Below are positions 51,868-60,844 of a stretch of DNA of 64,000 nt, piece by piece. The DNA is taken from contig NZ_QBFD01000029.1 in NCBI RefSeq assembly GCF_003335585.1, positions 126,625 to 190,624 of the forward strand, given 5' to 3'. Position 1 is the stretch's first letter. Every line of letters begins with the position of its first letter. The DNA comes from Sulfitobacter sp. DFL-14 (GTDB taxonomy: Bacteria; Pseudomonadota; Alphaproteobacteria; Rhodobacterales; Rhodobacteraceae). The position numbers and the translations under genes are program-made. The notes beneath the pieces are model-generated. The model was not told the DNA's origin, made no database searches, and was given only the letters and a program-made list of their open reading frames with translations.

Positions 51868-53085
51868 TTACCGGTGTCCCGGGGTGACTGGCGCCCGCCC
51901 CTGGCCCAATTGTGCAGGCAGATGCTGGTAGCCGTGAAAGCGGATGCGCCCGCCGGGCACGCGACCTTCCCTGAGCCGGTAGGACGGATAGCGGCGCAGG
52001 AAACGGGCAATCGCGATGCGCCCCTCCATCCGCGCCAGGGTCAGCCCGACGCAGACATGCGGCCCGCCGGCAAAGGCCAGATGCCGGTTGGGCCGGCGCG
52101 CGATGTCAAAGACGCCGGGATCCTCAAACACCGCCGGATCGCGGTTGGCGGCACCGATGCACAGGTGCAGATTGCTGCCCGGCGGAATCCCGTACCCGCC
52201 CAGCGTGACCGGCGCCGTTGTCTCGCGGTTGCCAAACTGGTTCGGAGACCGCAGGCGCAGCACCTCTTCCACCATCGTGTCGATCAGCGCAGGATCATCG
52301 ATAAGACGTTGTTTCTGATCAGGAAAATCATTCAGCAGGGCAAGGCCATTGCCGATCAGGTTGGTCGTGGTTTCATGCCCCGCATTCAGGATGAAAATGC
52401 AGTTCTGGATCAGCTCGGTCTCGGTCAGCTTGCCGCTGTCGTCACCGTTGATCAGGCGGGTCAGCACATCAGTCTCCGGATCGCCCGGATTGGCGCGGCG
52501 GCGGGCGATGAGGTCTTGCAGATAGGTCTTGAATTCAGTCACCGCCCGGTGGCCACGGGCCAGCTGCGCCTCGGTCAGCGTGGGTTCCAGCGCGCCGAGG
52601 ATGGCCAGCGACCAGTCCCGCAGGGGCGCGCGTTCTTCCATCGGGACATCCAGCAGATTGCCGATGATCTGGATCGGGATGGAGGAGGCGAAATCCTCGA
52701 TCAGGTCGGCCTCCTGCGGCATGTCCTCCAGCAGGTGATCGACGGTGGCGATCAGCCCCGGCTCCATCCGCGCCAGTGCTTTCGGCGTCAGCGCCGAGGT
52801 CATGATGCGCCGCACGCGGGTGTGCAGCGGCGGGTCGTTGAAGACGAGGCTGGTGGTATGGTGTTCGTAAAGCGGCGAGCCGGGGCCGAACTTGGGCGCG
52901 AAGGCCTGTTTCTTGTCCGAGATATACAGCGTGGTGTCGCGGTAGATCGCGTTCAGATCGGCATGGCGGCTGATCAGGAATGACCCGTCGGGCTGCGGGC
53001 AGACGGGGGCCTCGGCCAGCAGGCGGTCGTAATGCGGGAAAGGATTTTCAAGGAAATCCGCGGGGGGATGGGACAGGTCGAACAT
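51868..53085 (-). CDS. Cytochrome P450
   Basis: A 405-residue soluble bacterial P450. The I-helix oxygen-binding motif is AGHETTTN (near 250), the K-helix ExxR is EEVLRLR (near 288), and the heme loop is FAGGPHVCVG with the Cys ligand near 355. An HTRVRRIMTSAL motif lies in the C-helix. The substrate cannot be read from sequence, and no ferredoxin or reductase gene is adjacent. Confidence 0.95.
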   Translation of the reverse strand: MFDLSHPPADFLENPFPHYDRLLAEAPVCPQPDGSFLISRHADLNAIYRDTTLYISDKKQAFAPKFGPGSPLYEHHTTSLVFNDPPLHTRVRRIMTSALTPKALARMEPGLIATVDHLLEDMPQEADLIEDFASSIPIQIIGNLLDVPMEERAPLRDWSLAILGALEPTLTEAQLARGHRAVTEFKTYLQDLIARRRANPGDPETDVLTRLINGDDSGKLTETELIQNCIFILNAGHETTTNLIGNGLALLNDFPDQKQRLIDDPALIDTMVEEVLRLRSPNQFGNRETTAPVTLGGYGIPPGSNLHLCIGAANRDPAVFEDPGVFDIARRPNRHLAFAGGPHVCVGLTLARMEGRIAIARFLRRYPSYRLREGRVPGGRIRFHGYQHLPAQLGQGRAPVTPGHR

Positions 53086-53352
53086 GGGCGGAGTCTGGGG
53101 GGATTTTCGCGGCTGTCAATGAGGTGCCGTAGGGTTCACAGCTGTGAACATTAAGCTATTGTTAATATTAATTTATTTCTGGTTTTCCGGGCGTTCCCCG
53201 GGGTGTTGCGCCCGATGGGGACCGCGCGCCGGCAGATTGAAGGCCCGAACGCGCGGGCCCCGGGGCGGAACGGTGTGGAATGCGGCAGGGTGGGATTTTA
53301 TCCCCAGGGCGCGGGCGCGCAGACGGGCACGCGCCCTGGCAATGGCCGCTGT

Positions 53353-53679
53353 TCAGCCCAGCCAGACAGCCTGCGCGGCATCGTCCCAGCCCAGCGTGTA
53401 ACGGGTGCCATCGGTGAGAATGGGGCGGGCCATCAGGGCCGGCTGGTCCAGCAGCTGCGCCTCGGCCTCGCTCTCGCGCATCCAGACGCTGAGGTTGCGG
53501 TAAGTCTGGGATTTCCGGTCGATGATGTTGTCCCCGAATTCCGCGATCAGGGGCGCCCATTCGGCCGCGCTCAGCGGGTCGGCGCGGACATCGCGCAGGG
53601 TGACACTATGGCCCGCGTCGCTGAGGGCCTTGGTGGCTTTCTTGCACTCGGAACAGGTGGGCAGGCCGTAGAGGATCAT
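53353..53679 (-). CDS. ArsC/Spx-family thioredoxin-fold protein, 108 residues
   Basis: A second protein of this fold in the window: ILYGLPTCSECKKATKAL (Cys9 and Cys12, CSEC), DRKSQTYRNL, then PALMARPILTDGTRYTLGW. It differs from the copy at 50754 at most positions, so they are old paralogues. Thiol chemistry of the Spx/YffB kind is likely. The ATG at 53679 fits the conserved start; an upstream in-frame ATG is 16 codons away. Confidence 0.82.
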   Translation of the reverse strand: MILYGLPTCSECKKATKALSDAGHSVTLRDVRADPLSAAEWAPLIAEFGDNIIDRKSQTYRNLSVWMRESEAEAQLLDQPALMARPILTDGTRYTLGWDDAAQAVWLG

Positions 53680-53753
53680 GTTGCAGGCTTTCCTTGGGGT
53701 ACGGGCATATGGCGTTTCATGTTCCATTAACCTTGATTTGCCACAAATTGACC

Positions 53754-54218
53754 ATGCCCAATTACCGTCGTCCCCGCCAGCCTGGTGCCCGTGTGTTTTT
53801 GACCGTCACACTGGCAGAGCGCGGCGCGCGGTGGTTGGTGGATCATATCGAAAGCCTGCGGATGGCGGTGCGCAGGACGCGGGACGAGCGGCCCCTCAGG
53901 ATTGATGCATGGGTCGTCTTGCCCGATCACATGCATTGTGTGTGGACCTTGCCCGAGGGGGACAGGGATTTCTCGACACGGGTGCAGGTGATCAAGTCCC
54001 GGTTTTCGCGCACAGTGCCAATGGGCCATCGGCGGTTGAGCCATGTCGTGCGGCGAGAGCGTGGCCTCTGGCAGCGGCGGTTTTGGGAGCATCATATTCG
54101 AAATGAGGCCGATTTTCACAACCATATTGCGTATTGTTGGCACAATCCGGTGAAACACGGGTTTGTGGAACGCCCCGAGGATTGGCCATTTTCATCATGG
54201 CATCGCGACCACCCGTAG
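53754..54218 (+). CDS. REP-associated tyrosine transposase (RAYT)
   Basis: A 154-residue Y1-transposase-like protein: the metal-binding HUH motif is DHMHCVW (His59, His61), and the catalytic tyrosine is Tyr127 in IAYCWHNPVKHGFV. WQRRFWEHHIRNEADFHNHI matches the TnpA-REP pattern. RAYT proteins cut and move REP palindromes at single-stranded DNA. Its stop codon lies inside the first unit of a tandem REP array, a strong link between the enzyme and its target. Confidence 0.93.
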   Translation: MPNYRRPRQPGARVFLTVTLAERGARWLVDHIESLRMAVRRTRDERPLRIDAWVVLPDHMHCVWTLPEGDRDFSTRVQVIKSRFSRTVPMGHRRLSHVVRRERGLWQRRFWEHHIRNEADFHNHIAYCWHNPVKHGFVERPEDWPFSSWHRDHP

Positions 54219-54726
54219 GGTGCGCATTCATGCGCACCGGCAGCGAGAGGTTGCGAGGGGGATCGACCGTAGGGTGCGCATTCATGCGCACCGACAGCGC
54301 CAGGTTGTGAGGGGGATCGACCGTAGGGTGCGCATTCATGCGCACCGACAGCGCCAGGTTGTGAGGGGGGATCGACCGTAGGGTGCGCATTCATGCGCAC
54401 CGGCAGCGCCAGGTTGTGAGAGGGGATCGACCGTAGGGTGCGCATTCATGCGCACCGGCAGCGCCAGGTTGTGAGGCGGGATCGACCGTAGGGTGCGCAT
54501 TCATGCGCACCGGCAGCACGAGATTGTGAGGGGGATCGAACGTAGGGTGCGCATTCATGCGCACCGGCGGCACGAGGTTGTGAGGCGGGATCGACCGTAG
54601 GGTGCGCATTCATGCGCACCGGCAGCACCAGGTTGTGAGGGGGGATCGAACGTAGGGTGCGCATTCATGCGCACCGGCAGCGAAAGGTTGTGAGGGGGGA
54701 TGGTGCGCAATGAATGCGCACCCTAC
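54215..54726. repeat. Tandem REP array: nine direct units and one inverted unit
   Basis: Each 54-55-base unit begins GTAGGGTGCGCATTCATGCG and contains the palindrome GGTGCGCATTCATGCGCACC. The remaining 30 bases (variants of CAGCGCCAGGTTGTGAGG and GATCGACC) are also repeated, so there are no unique spacers. Nine copies run in one direction (from 54215) and a tenth at 54702-54726 is inverted, with ATTGC in place of ATGC in its palindrome. The first unit supplies the stop codon of the RAYT gene. Confidence 0.92.
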
Positions 54727-54915
54727 GGTGAATTGAAAAGGAGCACCGCGCCCGAACCGAGGGGCAGGAAGCGAAGCGCCCGCGTCACGCCGCAGGCGTG
54801 CCTCCGGCACGACGGGGGCGGTTCGGGCGCTGCCAAATCGGAGATTTGGCATGGATGCGTGACGGTTGTGGGAGATTGTGCGATACACGGACGGAACGCT
54901 GTGAAAAATCGCAAT
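54727..54915. repeat. GC-rich hairpins between the REP array and the low-GC gene
   Basis: GCGCCCGAACCG (about 54750) pairs with CGGTTCGGGCGC (about 54817) around a 55-base loop that holds smaller hairpins. GCCAAATC and GATTTGGC (54833-54851) pair next to it. No gene was seen in this stretch. Confidence 0.6.
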
Positions 54916-56364
54916 TTAGTCGCTGTCGGCAAACCGAAGACCAAGGGCAGCCTTCACGTCCCTGATCGCGTTGTCTCCAGAACGGTGATCTCCGGCTGTC
55001 TTGGCAATTGTCGTTCCACCGATCCCCTTCAACTCATACGGAGGAGAAAACTTAATATGTTTACCTTGCTCGCTACGCTCAAATCCTAGTGGTGCCAGAA
55101 CGACTTTGAGTGTTTGATCCACTTGTGTCGGATCGCTAGCTGGCTTGAGACTATCAAGAATTTTGGTGGAAAATGCCGATAGTTGAATTCGCGCCAAAAT
55201 AGCATCCATTACTGCGCGATCTCTAGAACTCACAGCAAAACCTTTTGTTCCAGAAGCAGCAACCGCATTACGAATGCGATCTAGCAATTCACCCTCGTAA
55301 AGCTCTCCGACTTCACCTCGCACTTCACCAATAATCTGCGAGAGGACAGATTCAGCTAAGCTCGCCGCTAGTTGTGCTTGTAGCTTGAAATTTTCACTTC
55401 TTAATTTCGACAGTTGTCCATCTTTTTCTCTAATTTCTTCCTCAAAGCTATCTATCCATTCATCGAGACCTGTTTCATCGTCTTCTCCACGCTGTTGCTC
55501 TTGAAGTCGTTGCCGCGCGGATTTAATTAGGTCTTGCTGAAGATCACTCCACTCTTTTCCATGAACTGCAACGCGTCCCAAGAAGACATTTTGTATATAC
55601 CCAATGATATCTTCTCTGGTTTTTTTATCCCCACGATTAGGAAAAATCTTTGCCGAAATAGGAGACCCCGGTCTCGCAATTCCAATAGCACCAGCGTAAG
55701 GGTTGCGACTTTCAGTTTCATCTCTGAGAAGAAAAGAAAAGTTCCTGTCAGGTTCCACTAATACGTGCGCCAATCCACCTAACTCGTATGCTAATTGATC
55801 CGCGTCGATGGCAATACTATCATCCGACTTGCTACTTATGTAAACAATTGGAAGACTTACCGAAGCGCCTCCCAAGACAGCCCGCTTTGCCTTTTCTATT
55901 TCTTTCTCAGAAATGTAGTGCGGCGAGTCACTTACCAATAAATCCCCGTCAAATCCCCCAAAAGCATCAGAAATTATCTGCTTAATGAGGACTGGCCGTT
56001 TAGGTGTCGTTATATGTCCGGAGAAACCGTCTGTAATACAGCTAGTGCGAACAGACAGATGACTTTGGTTTTCTGCACTGCTAAGAATAGCTTCGGTGCG
56101 CCAAATCCGACCAGATCTATCTGGTAAATCGTGCTGAACCCCAGCAGTCTGTTCACCACCAAAATCTACAATGGAGTATTTAAGGGTTTCGCCAGATTCA
56201 GTCTTCGTTTCGAAATCGCCATTGTTTTCAGAGTCTGCTAGGACTCTCTTAATTTTGATATCTGAATCAACGATTCCAGAGATCCACCGCAAGAAAATCT
56301 CTAAGAAATTGTCGTGGTTCAAGCCACTAGAGACTGGGAATTCCGTAAAGAACTGGTTACTCAT
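54916..56364 (-). CDS. Low-GC protein of unknown function with HicA-like C-terminus
   Basis: A 482-residue protein. The gene is much poorer in GC than its neighbours and uses many A/T-ending codons, so it was probably acquired. Three parts are visible: an alpha/beta N-terminal region (about 1-250) with [26 protein letters not shown] and [19 protein letters not shown]; a charged coiled coil (about 285-335, [20 protein letters not shown]); and a C-terminal 60-residue unit, [20 protein letters not shown] then [20 protein letters not shown], resembling a HicA/YcfA double-stranded-RNA-binding fold with its His. Its ATG overlaps the thyX stop (ATGA). A defence or nucleic-acid-sensing role is possible, but only inferred. 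Confidence 0.75.
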   Translation of the reverse strand: MSNQFFTEFPVSSGLNHDNFLEIFLRWISGIVDSDIKIKRVLADSENNGDFETKTESGETLKYSIVDFGGEQTAGVQHDLPDRSGRIWRTEAILSSAENQSHLSVRTSCITDGFSGHITTPKRPVLIKQIISDAFGGFDGDLLVSDSPHYISEKEIEKAKRAVLGGASVSLPIVYISSKSDDSIAIDADQLAYELGGLAHVLVEPDRNFSFLLRDETESRNPYAGAIGIARPGSPISAKIFPNRGDKKTREDIIGYIQNVFLGRVAVHGKEWSDLQQDLIKSARQRLQEQQRGEDDETGLDEWIDSFEEEIREKDGQLSKLRSENFKLQAQLAASLAESVLSQIIGEVRGEVGELYEGELLDRIRNAVAASGTKGFAVSSRDRAVMDAILARIQLSAFSTKILDSLKPASDPTQVDQTLKVVLAPLGFERSEQGKHIKFSPPYELKGIGGTTIAKTAGDHRSGDNAIRDVKAALGLRFADSD

Positions 56365-57266
56365 TTCAAAACCCCCTCAAACTCCCGCCATTCCCCCTTG
56401 GACATGCCGCTGTTCTCCTGCGTGACCTCTTCCCCCTTCAGCATCCGCCGCACACAATCCAGCGCCTTGCCTGACAGCGTCGCGCCCCCCAGACGGTAAT
56501 CCTCGAAGGCGCCGTAGGCGGCTGGGACCCAATCGGCCACCACTTTGCAGATCGCATCGGCGTAGACCCGGATCTCGTATTGCGCATGGGCGTCGGCGCG
56601 CAGGCGGAGGAAGTGGAACAGGTTGTGCAGATCCACCTTCCAGTACCATTGGGTATAGACATTGGCGGGCAGGTTCATGCGTGCCAGTTCGCGGGCCAGA
56701 CCGTCCTGGCCCTCCTGGCTAATCATCTGTTCGTAATGGTCATAGGCGCGGTTGCTGTCGGATTTCAGGATTTCGAGGACGCGGGCGGCCTCCTCTCCCT
56801 CCAGCACGCCACCGCGGCCCTGGTTGTTGACCACGGATTGCGCGTTGATGTGTTCCGGCGCGGGGATGTAGAATTCGCGGTCCAGGATCGAATAGCGGGC
56901 GGAATATTCGTTGACGTTGGCGGTGCGGTGGCGGATCCACTGGCGCGCGACGAAGACGGGCAGTTTCACATGCAGCTTGATCTCGCACATCTCGAAGGGG
57001 GTCGAATGCCAGTGCCGCATCAGGTAGCGGATCAGCCCTTCGTCGTTCTGCACGCTCTTGGTGCCCTTGCCATAGGAGACGCGGGCGGCCTGGCAGATCG
57101 CTGAATCGTCGCCCATGTAGTCGATCACCCGGATGAAGCCGTGGTCGAGCACCTCATGTGCCTTGTACAGATGCGCCTCCATCCCCGGCACGGTGGCGCG
57201 CAGGGTCTGCTGCGACTGGCTGCGCAGGGTTTCGATTTCGGCTTGTTGCTCTGGCGTGAGGGTCAT
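56361..57266 (-). CDS. thyX: Flavin-dependent thymidylate synthase ThyX
   Basis: A 301-residue enzyme. It makes dTMP from dUMP using methylenetetrahydrofolate and FAD. The signature RHR-X7-S is at residues 112-122 ([11 protein letters not shown]), followed by [13 protein letters not shown]. The dUMP/FAD residues sit in [16 protein letters not shown] near 220. The start at 57266 fits the family better than an open frame upstream. Its stop codon overlaps the start of the low-GC gene, so the two share a message. Confidence 0.96.
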   Translation of the reverse strand: MTLTPEQQAEIETLRSQSQQTLRATVPGMEAHLYKAHEVLDHGFIRVIDYMGDDSAICQAARVSYGKGTKSVQNDEGLIRYLMRHWHSTPFEMCEIKLHVKLPVFVARQWIRHRTANVNEYSARYSILDREFYIPAPEHINAQSVVNNQGRGGVLEGEEAARVLEILKSDSNRAYDHYEQMISQEGQDGLARELARMNLPANVYTQWYWKVDLHNLFHFLRLRADAHAQYEIRVYADAICKVVADWVPAAYGAFEDYRLGGATLSGKALDCVRRMLKGEEVTQENSGMSKGEWREFEGVLK

Positions 57267-57465
57267 GGGGCGCGTCCTGTGATGGGCTTGGGATTCGGGA
57301 TTTACTATATCTGCGGCGGCGCACCACAGGAACCACGATATGCGGTATTGTTTTTGGGATGCACTGGGGCAGGAAAATGACACACCCCCCTATCGCGCGT
57401 TGACAAGACAGGCAGGGGTTTGGGAGGGTGCGAAAAAACAAAGATATATATTGAGGGCAGAAAAA

Positions 57466-58350
57466 ATGAAACGCACCGCAATTGCGCTGACCTGCGCCGC
57501 TGTTTTCTTGTCGGCCTGCAGCGGCACGCCGCCTTTTGGTGGGGATGCTGTGGATCAGGGGGGCGCAGATACGGACGCGGGCAGTGTCTATCTGGATGAG
57601 CAGAACGCATTCCTGTCGCTCAACAACATCTCCTACAACCCCGATACCGACACGCTGACGCTGAACAACATTCCTTTCGACGATCCGGACAACGCCTATC
57701 AGCGAATCCCGGGCACAAAGTTCAACAACGGGTTCAACGCCTATCAGAGCGCGCCGGCACCGGGGACGAACGAGATCCAGTATTTCGCGGTGTTCCGGCG
57801 TTCGGATTCCGGCCATTCTCAGGTCGCGGCGGCAGGCACCACGGCCTATGTTGATTTCGGCTATGGCGGCGCGGGGGCGCAACGGCTGGGCGCGGCACCC
57901 TCGTTGCCGTCGAACGGCATTTACTCCTATTCGGGTGAATATGCCGGGGTGCGCACCAGTCTGAATGCCGGTGCAAACGGCGAAAACACCATCAACTATG
58001 TCACGGGCGATGTAGAACTTGCCGTCGATTTCGACGATTTCGACGACACCGGCACGGTGGGTGGTTTTGTGACCAACCGCGAAATTTACGACAACGCAGG
58101 TCAGCCGCTTGGCGCCCTTGACGGGTTCATTTCCTTGCAGGATTCCACCATCGACTTCACCAATGCCACAATCGAGACCGCCACAGCGAGCGAGGTCGTC
58201 GGCGGCAATATCGTGCGGTCCGGCAACTGGGAAGGCGTTCTTGCAGGCCCCGGTGCATCCGAGGTCGCGGGCATCCTGTTTGTGGAAGGTTCGACCGGCA
58301 ATGCCAACAACGGCATACGCGAAGTAGGTGGTTTCATCGCGGAGCGGTGA
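57466..58350 (+). CDS. Surface lipoprotein with TbpB-like beta-barrel domain (Slam substrate candidate)
   Basis: A 294-residue lipoprotein. The lipobox LSAC gives Cys18 as the lipidated residue, and Ser at +2 predicts the outer membrane. The N-terminal part (about 20-170) is a beta-rich handle domain with low-complexity linkers. The C-terminal 115 residues, with GDVELAVDFDDFDDTGTVGG (about 184-203), DGFISLQ and GNWEGVLAGPGASEVAGILF, form the eight-stranded-barrel pattern of transferrin-binding-protein-like surface lipoproteins. Its stop overlaps the start of a Slam-type gene by one base, which makes it the likely cargo. Confidence 0.82.
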   Translation: MKRTAIALTCAAVFLSACSGTPPFGGDAVDQGGADTDAGSVYLDEQNAFLSLNNISYNPDTDTLTLNNIPFDDPDNAYQRIPGTKFNNGFNAYQSAPAPGTNEIQYFAVFRRSDSGHSQVAAAGTTAYVDFGYGGAGAQRLGAAPSLPSNGIYSYSGEYAGVRTSLNAGANGENTINYVTGDVELAVDFDDFDDTGTVGGFVTNREIYDNAGQPLGALDGFISLQDSTIDFTNATIETATASEVVGGNIVRSGNWEGVLAGPGASEVAGILFVEGSTGNANNGIREVGGFIAER

Positions 58351-59690
58351 TGAAACGCCTGACATTACCCCTCGCCTGTGTGCTTGTCATGGCCGGAGCG
58401 GGGCTGGCGGAAACCACAATGGACCCGGACGAGGCCCGGCTGACGGCGGCGCAATTGCTCTCTGCCGGACAGGCGCACGCGGCGGCTGAAATCACCGCTG
58501 TTCTGATCAAGCGGGACGGCCGCGATGCCCCCAGCCTGATCATTCATGCCCATGCCATGCGCAAGATGAACCGGCATGCCCCTGCCCAAAAGGCGGCGCG
58601 GCAGGCCTGGCGCGCTGCCGACCGTGACATAGAGAAATACGGTGCCGCACTGGCCATGGCCCAGGCCTTGTCATCGGATGGCAAGAAGACACGCGCTCAG
58701 CTATGGCTGCGCCGCGCTGCCGAAGTGGCCCCTTCCCGGCAGTTGCGCAACCGCGCGGTGCGCGACTATCAGTTCGTGCGCACGGCTAACCCGTGGTCTG
58801 TCAACTTTTCCTTTGGCATCAACCCCAGCGACAACGTCAACAACGCGCCGCGCGACAACACCTTTGTGCTGGGCGGGATCATCTTCACCAATCCCGCTGC
58901 TGTACCGATTTCAGGCCTGTCGATCAGTTCGGACACCACGTTGCGGTATAATTTCAACGTTCAGACGACCAGTCGCAATTTCGTTGCCCTGCGCTGGACC
59001 GAAAGCCATGTGGTCTTTACCGACGACAATGTGCCGGCGGGGGTGAGCGCTTCGGACTACGCATTCCGCAAGCTTGAGGGGCGGATCGGCCGGGATTGGA
59101 CGCGCGGGCCGGACAAACCACGCCAGACTGTTTCGTTCAGCTTTGGCCAGCTGTGGTCCGGCAACAGCCATTTCGCAAATGAATACACGGTCGAATGGCG
59201 GCAGGCCTTCACCCGCGACAACGGCCGCAGCTTTGTCTGGGACGCAAGTTTCGGCCATTCCGACCGCAGCGATTCCGCCATCCGGTCGAACAACACATAT
59301 ACTTTGGGCGGACGCTGGAGCAGGCCCACCGGCACCGGCGACAGGATCAGCTGGGACGCGGCGCTGTCGCGCACGGACAGCGACAGCAAAGCCATCGCCC
59401 ACACGCGGGTGAATGCAGGCCTGCAATATGCCTTTGCCAAGCCGGTGCTGAGCGCGCAGGCCCTGATCTCGGTCAGTGGCGAGCTGCGCCAATACGACGA
59501 TCCGCTCTACTCCCCGCAGGCGCGCCGGGACGTCAAGGCGACGATTTCCGGCTCATTGCTGTTTGTAGATTTTGACACTTATGGTTTCGCCCCTAAACTT
59601 ACCCTGGAAGCGAGCCAGACAAATTCGAACCAGACCCGCTTTGAAACACGGAATTTCGGGCTGAACATCGGTTTCCAATCTTTGTTCTGA
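58350..59690 (+). CDS. Surface lipoprotein assembly modifier (Slam) outer-membrane protein
   Basis: A 446-residue protein. A signal peptide (cleavage after GLA, about 20) precedes a helical TPR-like periplasmic domain (about 25-135). A beta-barrel of the DUF560/Slam type follows, beginning NPWSVNFSFGINPSDNVNN and ending NFGLNIGFQSLF with the terminal Phe typical of outer-membrane barrels. Slam proteins move lipoproteins with a barrel domain across the outer membrane to the cell surface. The ATG at 58350 shares its A with the TGA of the lipoprotein gene. Confidence 0.85.
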   Translation: MKRLTLPLACVLVMAGAGLAETTMDPDEARLTAAQLLSAGQAHAAAEITAVLIKRDGRDAPSLIIHAHAMRKMNRHAPAQKAARQAWRAADRDIEKYGAALAMAQALSSDGKKTRAQLWLRRAAEVAPSRQLRNRAVRDYQFVRTANPWSVNFSFGINPSDNVNNAPRDNTFVLGGIIFTNPAAVPISGLSISSDTTLRYNFNVQTTSRNFVALRWTESHVVFTDDNVPAGVSASDYAFRKLEGRIGRDWTRGPDKPRQTVSFSFGQLWSGNSHFANEYTVEWRQAFTRDNGRSFVWDASFGHSDRSDSAIRSNNTYTLGGRWSRPTGTGDRISWDAALSRTDSDSKAIAHTRVNAGLQYAFAKPVLSAQALISVSGELRQYDDPLYSPQARRDVKATISGSLLFVDFDTYGFAPKLTLEASQTNSNQTRFETRNFGLNIGFQSLF

Positions 59691-59714
59691 CCCGGTCATG
59701 ACAAAGGAATCCGC

Positions 59715-60149
59715 ATGCCGATCAAATACCTGCACACCATGGTGCGCGTCAAAGACCTTGATGTCTCGATTGATTTTTACAAGAAACTGGGGCTGATCGA
59801 ACGCCGCCGGATCGACCATGAGGGCGGGCGGTTCACGCTGGTGTTCCTGTGCCCTCCCGGCATGGATGACGGCCATGCGGATGTGGAACTGACCTATAAC
59901 TGGGACGGGGATGATGAACTGCCCAGCGACAGCAGGCATTTCGGCCATCTCGCCTATACGGTCGAGAATATCTATGACATGTGCCAGAGCCTGATGGACC
60001 AGGGTGTGACGATCAACCGTCCGCCGCGCGACGGGCGCATGGCCTTTGTGCGCAGCCCCGACAACATCTCGGTCGAGCTGTTGCAGGAGGGGGATGCCCT
60101 GCCCGAGCAGGAGCCCTGGGCGAGCATGGAAAATACCGGTCATTGGTAA
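59715..60149 (+). CDS. gloA: Lactoylglutathione lyase-type VOC protein (glyoxalase I family)
   Basis: A 144-residue protein: KYLHTMVRVKDLDVSIDFYKKLG at the start (about 4-26, cited in part), ADVELTYNWDGDDE (near 56), HFGHLAYTVENIYDMCQ (near 75) and SPDNISVELLQEGD at the end, with His and Glu ligands in glyoxalase I positions. It should turn the methylglyoxal-glutathione hemithioacetal into lactoylglutathione. It is close to GloA of roseobacters. The next gene overlaps its last seven bases. Confidence 0.9.
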   Translation: MPIKYLHTMVRVKDLDVSIDFYKKLGLIERRRIDHEGGRFTLVFLCPPGMDDGHADVELTYNWDGDDELPSDSRHFGHLAYTVENIYDMCQSLMDQGVTINRPPRDGRMAFVRSPDNISVELLQEGDALPEQEPWASMENTGHW

Positions 60150-60844
60150 GAGCCGCCGCCCTTCTGACGCTGCTTGCCGTTCCCGCGGCGGCGGCTGACT
60201 GCCGTCTGGCGCTGGCGCTGGCGCTGGATGTCTCCAGCTCGGTCGATCCTTCCGAGGACCGGCTGCAGCGGCAGGGCACGGCGGAGGCCCTGGCATCGCC
60301 GGAGGTGGCCGCGGCCTTCTTTGCCGCGGATCTTCCGGTGGCGCTTGCCGTTTACGAATGGTCGGGGCGCTATAACCAGCAGGTCATTCTGGACTGGACG
60401 ATGATCGACAGCCCGGCGGCCCTGACCGGGGCGGCAGAGACCGTGGCGGCGAGCCTGCGCGGTCATACCGAGTTTCCCACCGCCATGGGCTATGCGCTGG
60501 GCTTTGGCGCGGGCCTGCTGGCGCGCGCGCCCGATTGTCTGGCAAAGACCCTGGACATGTCGGGGGACGGGCAGAACAACGAGGGGTTCGGCCCCGCCAT
60601 CGCCTACCGCGAATTCGCCTTTGACGGGGTCACGGTGAACGGGCTGGCGATCAATGCGGCCGATTTCGAGGGGGAATTGGGGCTGATTGCCTTTTACCGG
60701 CGCGAGGTGCTGCATGGCCCGGGGGCCTTTCTGGTGATCGCGGACGGTTTTCCCGATTTTGCCCGCGCGATGCGCCAGAAGCTGGTGCGCGAAGTCTCCC
60801 CGGCGGCAATCGGCGGTCTGATGCGCCGCAAGGAGGACAGGTGA
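60143..60844 (+). CDS. DUF1194 family exported protein, copy 1
   Basis: A 233-residue protein. The only suitable start is a TTG at 60143 that overlaps gloA by seven bases and gives a clean signal peptide, VRAAALLTLLAVPAAA. The mature part has a von Willebrand A-like fold: LALALDVSSSVDPSED (MIDAS-type DxSxS, near 25), TMIDSPAALTG, and LDMSGDGQNNEGFGP (near 140). This is the DUF1194 pattern; the role is unknown. It overlaps copy 2 by four bases (GTGA). Confidence 0.82.
   Translation: MVRAAALLTLLAVPAAAADCRLALALALDVSSSVDPSEDRLQRQGTAEALASPEVAAAFFAADLPVALAVYEWSGRYNQQVILDWTMIDSPAALTGAAETVAASLRGHTEFPTAMGYALGFGAGLLARAPDCLAKTLDMSGDGQNNEGFGPAIAYREFAFDGVTVNGLAINAADFEGELGLIAFYRREVLHGPGAFLVIADGFPDFARAMRQKLVREVSPAAIGGLMRRKEDR

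Noticed and set aside
54215-54726. CRISPR-like array of regularly spaced repeats
   Set aside because: The stretches between palindromes are themselves repeated, with no unique spacers, no cas genes are near, and a RAYT transposase is adjacent; it is a tandem REP array.
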